Assembly (NCBI GenBank): GCA_964500445.1 | Contig: CAZCOG010000029.1 | Span: forward strand, 1-64,000 | Reading direction: 5' to 3' | Origin: Persicitalea sp964500445 | GTDB lineage: Bacteria; Bacteroidota; Bacteroidia; Cytophagales; Spirosomataceae | DNA: 64,000 nucleotides | Position numbers and translations under genes: made by a program | The notes under the pieces: model-generated | Seen by the model: the letters and a program-made list of their open reading frames with translations, nothing else | Databases searched by the model: none | Told to the model about the DNA's origin: nothing | Shown: piece after piece, positions 59,266-64,000 of the stretch | How the letters are laid out: every line of letters begins with the position of its first letter | Numbering within the stretch: position 1 is the first letter of the stretch

Positions 59266-62200
59266 ATGGAACATACTAATAAGAGGTACTGGAAAGGTCT
59301 TGAAGAGTTGCGAAACGATAAAGACTTTGTCAGAAATGCCAATAGTGAATTTGCCCCTGCCCCTCCCGCTGAGAAAGAATATGAAAGCTTGGTAGATGGT
59401 ATGGGTACCCACCGCCGGGACTTTCTTAAAGTACTCGGCTTCGGCATGGCGGCGGTGTCGCTCGCTGCCTGCGAAACGCCCGTCCGGTACGCTGTTCCCT
59501 ATCTCAACAAGCCCGAAGGTGAATTTCCGACCATTGCTAACTGGTACGCTTCTACCTATGCCGAAGGCGGCGATTACGCCAGCGTACTTGTCAAGACCCG
59601 TGAAGGTCGCCCTATCAAGCTAGAGCCCAATAATCTTTCCAGTATTTCCAGTGGCGTCAGCGCTCGGATTCATGGTTCGCTGCTGAGCTTGTATGATAAC
59701 GAAAAACTGAAGGGCCCCGCTAAAGGCGCGGATACTAAGGTCAGCTGGGATCAGGTAGATAAAGAAATCATGGCACAGCTGGCCAAAGTAGCGGCAAGCG
59801 GCACACCTATTCGGCTGATTTCGTCTACTATCATTAGCCCCTCGACAAAGGCAGTCGTTGCTGATTTTGTGGCGAAATATCCTGCGACAACGCATATTCA
59901 ATACGACGCCAACTCTGCTTCCGCCCTTTTGAAAGCCAATGGTGGCAAAGTACCTGCCTACGATTTTAGTAAAGCCAAAACCATAGTCAGTATCGACGCT
60001 GACTTCCTCGGCACTTGGATCGCCCCCATTGCCTTCGCAAAGCAGTACGCCGAAACGCGAAAACTGAGTAGTGCTAAGGGTGGTAAAAAAGAAATGTCTC
60101 GGCACTACCAATTCGAGTCACAGCTTTCGTTGACGGGTTCCAACGCCGACTACCGTACGGCGGTAAAACCTTCACAGATTGGTCTGGTGGTGGCTGCCTT
60201 GTATAACAAAGTTGCGGGCAAAATGGGCGGTAGTTCGATTTCGACTGCCGCTGTCAATGTTCCTCTCCTTGATGAGGCCGCCGCTGATCTGATTGCTGCC
60301 AAAGGGCAGGCATTAGTCGTATGCGGAGTGAATGATGTTAATGTCCAGAACCTGGTTCGCTCGCTCAATAATATGTTGGGTAGTAATGGCACTACTATTT
60401 CGGGTGCAGCGTACAATTTGCGCCAGGGAGACGATGTAGCGATGAATGGCTTTATCGATGAGTTAAAGGGCGGTCGAGTAGGAGCGGTTATGTTCCTGGA
60501 TGCCAATCCAGTCTATGATCATCCGCGTGGAGCTGAAATTGCAGCCGCTTTGCCCAAAGTACCATTGAGTATTTCATTTGCTGACCGGGCCGACGAAACT
60601 GCATCTTTGACCAAATACATTTGCCCCGCCTCTCACTATTTGGAGTCCTGGGGTGATGCCGAACCAAGAACAGGTTATTATAGCCTAATACAACCAACAA
60701 TCAGCCTGATATTCAATACCCGGCAAGCTCAGTCGAGCCTGTTGAAGTGGGCGGGTAAGAGCGAAGACTACCATGAATATATTAAAGCCTATTGGCGTAG
60801 TAATATATATTCACAGGGGTCAGGCGGCGGATTCGAGCAGTTTTGGATGAAAGCGTTGCACGATGGTGTATTTGAACCCAAAGTTGCCGCAGCCACAAGT
60901 ACTTCTGAAATTACGCCAGAAAGCCAGCCTTCATCGAATTCTATTACTGCTGCTCCATTAGCCAGCAGTTCCGACGATGCTGCTGCTTTGAACAAAACAT
61001 ACAAAGCAAATGGCTCAGGTCTGGAACTTGTCCTCTACGAAAAAGTAGGTATGGGTACCGGAAATTTGGCCAATAATCCCTGGATTCAAGAATTCCCCGA
61101 TCCGGTTACCAAAGCATGCTGGGACAATTACGCTTGTCTCTCCAAAGCAACCGCATCTGAACTTGGCGTAGAACAGGGTGACTTAGTTAAGTTGGATTAC
61201 AAAGGAAAAGCGCTGGAACTACCCGTAATTATTCAGCCTGGGCAGGCTGCAGGTACGGTGGCAGTGGCCATCGGTTATGGTCGCGAGAAAGCGGGCAAAT
61301 CAGCCGACGGTGTTGGTGTGAATGTGTATCCATGGGCTACCTTCAATAACGGCTATCTCTCTTTCCGTCCGGGAGAAGTTACTTTGACAAAAAGTGGTGG
61401 TACCAAAGAAATTGCCCAGACCCAAACTCATGACACAGTCATGGGGCGCGAATCGGTATTGCAAGATTCTGTGTTGAGTGATTACCAAAAAAATGTAATG
61501 GCGGGCCGCTTCGTCCCCGAAGTAGAAACTTCCGAAGGCCCTAAGGAAGCGACTGATATTACTCTCTGGAATGGTCATGAGTACAAAAACCATTCATGGG
61601 GTATGATTGTCGACCTTAACTCCTGCACAGGTTGTGGAGCTTGTGTCATCGGCTGCCAGTCAGAAAACAACGTAGCAGTGGTTGGACGGCAGGAGGTAAT
61701 TAACCGCCGCGAGATGCACTGGATTCGCATTGACCGCTATTACAGTAGTAAGTCGGCTGAGAATCTGAACGATCTGGAAGAGGCTTCGGAAAACCCAGAA
61801 GTGACTTTCCAGCCTCTGATGTGTCAGCATTGCAATAATGCACCCTGCGAGACCGTGTGCCCCGTATTAGCCACAACGCACAGCTCGGAAGGCCTGAACC
61901 AAATGACCTACAACCGCTGTGTTGGTACACGCTATTGCGCTAACAACTGTCCCTTCAAAGTGCGTCGTTTTAACTGGTTTAAGTACTTTGATAGCGACGA
62001 CTTCGATTACAACTTCAACAATGACCTCGGGAAAATGGTTATCAATCCCGAAGTGACCGTTCGATCACGTGGAGTAATTGAAAAATGCTCGATGTGCGTG
62101 CAACGGATTCAGGAGGGTAAACTCAATGCCAAGAAGGCCAGAAGACGTCCAATAGATGGTGAAATCGTTACTGCCTGCGCACAGACTTGCCCCACCAATG

Positions 62201-62376
62201 CAATTACCTTCGGCGACATGAACGACCCCGAAAGCCAAATTTCTAAAATTCTGGAAATAGAACGTGAAGGACGGGCTTTCCATATGTTGGAAGAAATCAA
62301 TGTGCGTCCGCAGATTTCTTATCTAACCAAGATTCGTAATAAGGCAGCGGAAGCTCCTGGAATGGCTGACGCCTGA
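59266..62376 (+). CDS. actB: Alternative complex III subunit ActB, molybdopterin-oxidoreductase-like iron-sulfur protein
   Basis: The 1036-residue protein carries a Tat-type signal set about 45 residues in (THRRDFLKVLGFGMAAVSLAA, Arg50-Arg51), followed by a lipobox-like Cys69. The molybdopterin-type domain (about 75-740) keeps the fold but no recognised metal-binding Cys cluster. The C-terminal ferredoxin part has CTGCGACVIGCQSEN, CQHCNNAPCETVCPV, CVGTRYCANNCPF and CSMCVQRIQEGK then CAQTCPTNAI, enough for three [4Fe-4S] and one [3Fe-4S] centres. It passes electrons within the complex from the quinol site. Confidence 0.95.
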   Translation: MEHTNKRYWKGLEELRNDKDFVRNANSEFAPAPPAEKEYESLVDGMGTHRRDFLKVLGFGMAAVSLAACETPVRYAVPYLNKPEGEFPTIANWYASTYAEGGDYASVLVKTREGRPIKLEPNNLSSISSGVSARIHGSLLSLYDNEKLKGPAKGADTKVSWDQVDKEIMAQLAKVAASGTPIRLISSTIISPSTKAVVADFVAKYPATTHIQYDANSASALLKANGGKVPAYDFSKAKTIVSIDADFLGTWIAPIAFAKQYAETRKLSSAKGGKKEMSRHYQFESQLSLTGSNADYRTAVKPSQIGLVVAALYNKVAGKMGGSSISTAAVNVPLLDEAAADLIAAKGQALVVCGVNDVNVQNLVRSLNNMLGSNGTTISGAAYNLRQGDDVAMNGFIDELKGGRVGAVMFLDANPVYDHPRGAEIAAALPKVPLSISFADRADETASLTKYICPASHYLESWGDAEPRTGYYSLIQPTISLIFNTRQAQSSLLKWAGKSEDYHEYIKAYWRSNIYSQGSGGGFEQFWMKALHDGVFEPKVAAATSTSEITPESQPSSNSITAAPLASSSDDAAALNKTYKANGSGLELVLYEKVGMGTGNLANNPWIQEFPDPVTKACWDNYACLSKATASELGVEQGDLVKLDYKGKALELPVIIQPGQAAGTVAVAIGYGREKAGKSADGVGVNVYPWATFNNGYLSFRPGEVTLTKSGGTKEIAQTQTHDTVMGRESVLQDSVLSDYQKNVMAGRFVPEVETSEGPKEATDITLWNGHEYKNHSWGMIVDLNSCTGCGACVIGCQSENNVAVVGRQEVINRREMHWIRIDRYYSSKSAENLNDLEEASENPEVTFQPLMCQHCNNAPCETVCPVLATTHSSEGLNQMTYNRCVGTRYCANNCPFKVRRFNWFKYFDSDDFDYNFNNDLGKMVINPEVTVRSRGVIEKCSMCVQRIQEGKLNAKKARRRPIDGEIVTACAQTCPTNAITFGDMNDPESQISKILEIEREGRAFHMLEEINVRPQISYLTKIRNKAAEAPGMADA

Positions 62377-62418
62377 TCATCGATAAATAGCAATTAAATA
62401 TCACAAAATTTTAGCCGT

Positions 62419-63846
62419 ATGCATGTCACCTCACCCGTAAGACCGCCGCTCGTTACCGGTGCAAAAACGTACGCCGACGTAACGGAAGATATCTGCCGTC
62501 ACGTAGAGGCAAAGCCAACCAAAGAGTGGTGGGTTGCATTTATTATATCCGTGATCGTTCTCATTTATGGTACCGCCTGCGTTTTCTGGACCTGGTGGGA
62601 GGGACTGGGCGTTTGGGGTTTGAACAAAACCGTTGGTTGGGCCTGGGACATCACCAATTTTGTATGGTGGGTAGGTATTGGTCACGCCGGTACTTTGATT
62701 TCAGCCATTCTTTTGCTCTTTCGGCAAAAATGGCGGACATCCATCAACCGGGCAGCGGAAGCGATGACGATTTTCGCCGTATTGTGCGCCGCTTCTTTCA
62801 TCCTTATGCACATGGGCCGTCCGTGGATGGCTTACTGGGCTTTGCCACTACCCAATGCCTTTGGTTCGCTGTGGGTAAACTTTAACTCTCCGCTGGTCTG
62901 GGACGTGTTTGCTATTAGTACTTACTTTTCAGTATCGCTCGTTTTCTGGTACATCGGTCTGATTCCCGACTTGGCTACTATCCGGGATCGCGCCCGCAAT
63001 AAAGTATCTCGCTTCATTTATGGTTCACTGGCGATGGGCTGGAACGGTTCAGCCAAAACCTGGGCGCGGTACGAGTACATCAGCTTGATCCTGGCGGGTC
63101 TGGCTACACCGTTGGTACTTTCAGTGCACACCATTGTAAGTATGGACTTTGCCACCTCAGTTATCCCAGGCTGGCATACAACTATCTTCCCTCCCTATTT
63201 CGTAGCGGGCGCTATCTTCTCCGGTTTCGCGATGGTGCAGAACCTGATGCTGATTACGCGGGTCGTTTATAAGTTGGAAGACTATATTACACTGGAGCAC
63301 ATTGAGTCCATGAATAAGGTCATCACGCTCACGGGGTCTATAGTGGGGGTAGCCTACCTGACTGAATTTTTCATTGCTTGGTATTCGGGCGTAGAATACG
63401 AAAGCTATGCCTTTATTAACCGCGCCACGGGACCTTATTGGTGGGCATACGCTACGATGATGACTTGTAACGTAGTTTCACCGCAGCTGTTCTGGTCAAG
63501 AGCTATCCGCCGTAGCGTCACCTGGACGTTCTTTATCTCTGTAATCGTAAACATCGGTATGTGGTTCGAGCGGTTTGTAATTATCGTTACATCGCTGCAC
63601 CGCGACTATCTGCCATCGAGCTGGGCGATGTTCTCACCGACAATGTTCGATATTGGTGATTACATTTTCTCGTTCGGCTTCTTTTTCACATTGTTCCTGC
63701 TTTTCTCCAAGTTCTTGCCTGTGGTCAACATGGCGGAGGTAAAAGCAGTACTCCGGTCTTCGTCCGAGATTCTTCCTAAGAAGGTGGCCGGCGTTGCTAA
63801 GGGCGAGCGTATGACCAGCCCAACCTACAACAAAGACGCTCAGTAA
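62419..63846 (+). CDS. actC: Alternative complex III subunit ActC, NrfD-like quinol-binding membrane protein
   Basis: The 475-residue protein has about ten membrane helices of the NrfD/PsrC family (WWVAFIISVIVLIYGTACVF, FVWWVGIGHAGTLISAILLL, YISLILAGLATPLVLSVHTI, GWHTTIFPPYFVAGAIFSGF). It is the quinol-oxidising, possibly proton-coupling membrane subunit. It starts 42 bp after actB. Confidence 0.96.
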   Translation: MHVTSPVRPPLVTGAKTYADVTEDICRHVEAKPTKEWWVAFIISVIVLIYGTACVFWTWWEGLGVWGLNKTVGWAWDITNFVWWVGIGHAGTLISAILLLFRQKWRTSINRAAEAMTIFAVLCAASFILMHMGRPWMAYWALPLPNAFGSLWVNFNSPLVWDVFAISTYFSVSLVFWYIGLIPDLATIRDRARNKVSRFIYGSLAMGWNGSAKTWARYEYISLILAGLATPLVLSVHTIVSMDFATSVIPGWHTTIFPPYFVAGAIFSGFAMVQNLMLITRVVYKLEDYITLEHIESMNKVITLTGSIVGVAYLTEFFIAWYSGVEYESYAFINRATGPYWWAYATMMTCNVVSPQLFWSRAIRRSVTWTFFISVIVNIGMWFERFVIIVTSLHRDYLPSSWAMFSPTMFDIGDYIFSFGFFFTLFLLFSKFLPVVNMAEVKAVLRSSSEILPKKVAGVAKGERMTSPTYNKDAQ

Positions 63847-63864
63847 TTTTCAATTTTTAGTATC

Positions 63865-64000
63865 ATGGCAAATTCTCACGGTAAATATTTGGTTGGGGTG
63901 TACGACGATGACGAAGTCATTCTACACGCCGTTCCCAAACTCCGCAAAGCGGGAGTCAAGATTTCAGAAGTTTATTCTCCTTTTGCCATCCACGGTATGG
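63865..64000 (+). CDS. actD: Alternative complex III subunit ActD, N-terminal part (cut by window end)
   Basis: The first 45 codons are present (MANSHGKYLVGVYDDDEVIL, then PKLRKAGVKISEVYSPFAIHG). This is the DUF3341 start typical of ActD. It lies 18 bp after actC. The gene continues past the window. Confidence 0.92.
   Translation, partial: MANSHGKYLVGVYDDDEVILHAVPKLRKAGVKISEVYSPFAIHGM

Noticed and set aside
1..64000. Mobile elements, CRISPR arrays, rRNA, tmRNA, prophage genes
   Set aside because: Looked for transposase and integrase motifs, regular repeats and rRNA signatures; none seen.

Overview
The window looks like a chromosomal segment from a Bacteroidota bacterium of the order Cytophagales, close to Spirosoma or Dyadobacter relatives. 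The evidence is a SusC/SusD pair, an alternative complex III operon (ActA-ActB-ActC-ActD), DUF5777 and ASPIC/UnbV proteins, and -7 promoter elements of the form TAnnTTTG. There are few Shine-Dalgarno sequences, and GTG or TTG starts are probable in a few genes. About 55 protein genes, one tRNA and one eroded sigma-factor gene are present. I see no insertion sequence, prophage, integrase or CRISPR array.

Layout. 0.1-6.3 kb: three secreted or periplasmic proteins on the minus strand (vanadium haloperoxidase/PAP2-like, a large FG-GAP/ASPIC protein, and a cytochrome c plus copper monooxygenase-like protein). 6.4-14.5 kb: housekeeping and assorted enzymes (ArgB, truncated hemoglobin, FAD oxidoreductase, YjjG-type HAD phosphatase, CrtA-like protein, GNAT, ArfB, an MFS transporter and a 2OG-Fe(II) oxygenase). 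14.7-25.9 kb: SecA, phosphatidylserine decarboxylase, rhomboid protease, polyprenyl synthetase, GNAT, M28 peptidase and two membrane proteins. 26.0-29.9 kb: an unusual accessory island holding a 57-residue peptide gene followed by a divergent LpxL-like acyltransferase with a PqqD-like C-terminus, a membrane-anchored LytTR regulator, a LuxR-type regulator with a degenerate receiver, shared operator-like repeats, a perfect 24-bp palindrome and a dead sigma-factor gene. 30.0-36.8 kb: a Tat-exported beta-propeller, SusC, SusD and a LamG lipoprotein. 36.8-46.5 kb: hemerythrin, YceI, DUF5777 and Rieske proteins, two ECF sigma systems, a GDPD-like enzyme, an SPFH protein, a double FKBP lipoprotein and Nth. 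46.9-51.6 kb: ferredoxin, then a response regulator, KaiC, KaiB, KaiB and a PAS histidine kinase, i.e. a Kai-type signalling operon without KaiA. 51.7-57.6 kb: an M3 peptidase, an NTF2-like protein, SmpB, an HNH nuclease, ribosomal protein S1 and tRNA-Cys. 57.8 kb to the end: the alternative complex III operon, cut inside actD.

The two parts most likely to reward further work are the peptide/acyltransferase/regulator island (26-29.9 kb), which reads like a small post-translationally acylated peptide system with its own regulators and which I do not recognise as described, and the compact KaiC-KaiB-KaiB-kinase operon. All functional statements come from reading the sequence and recalling families; no searches were run.
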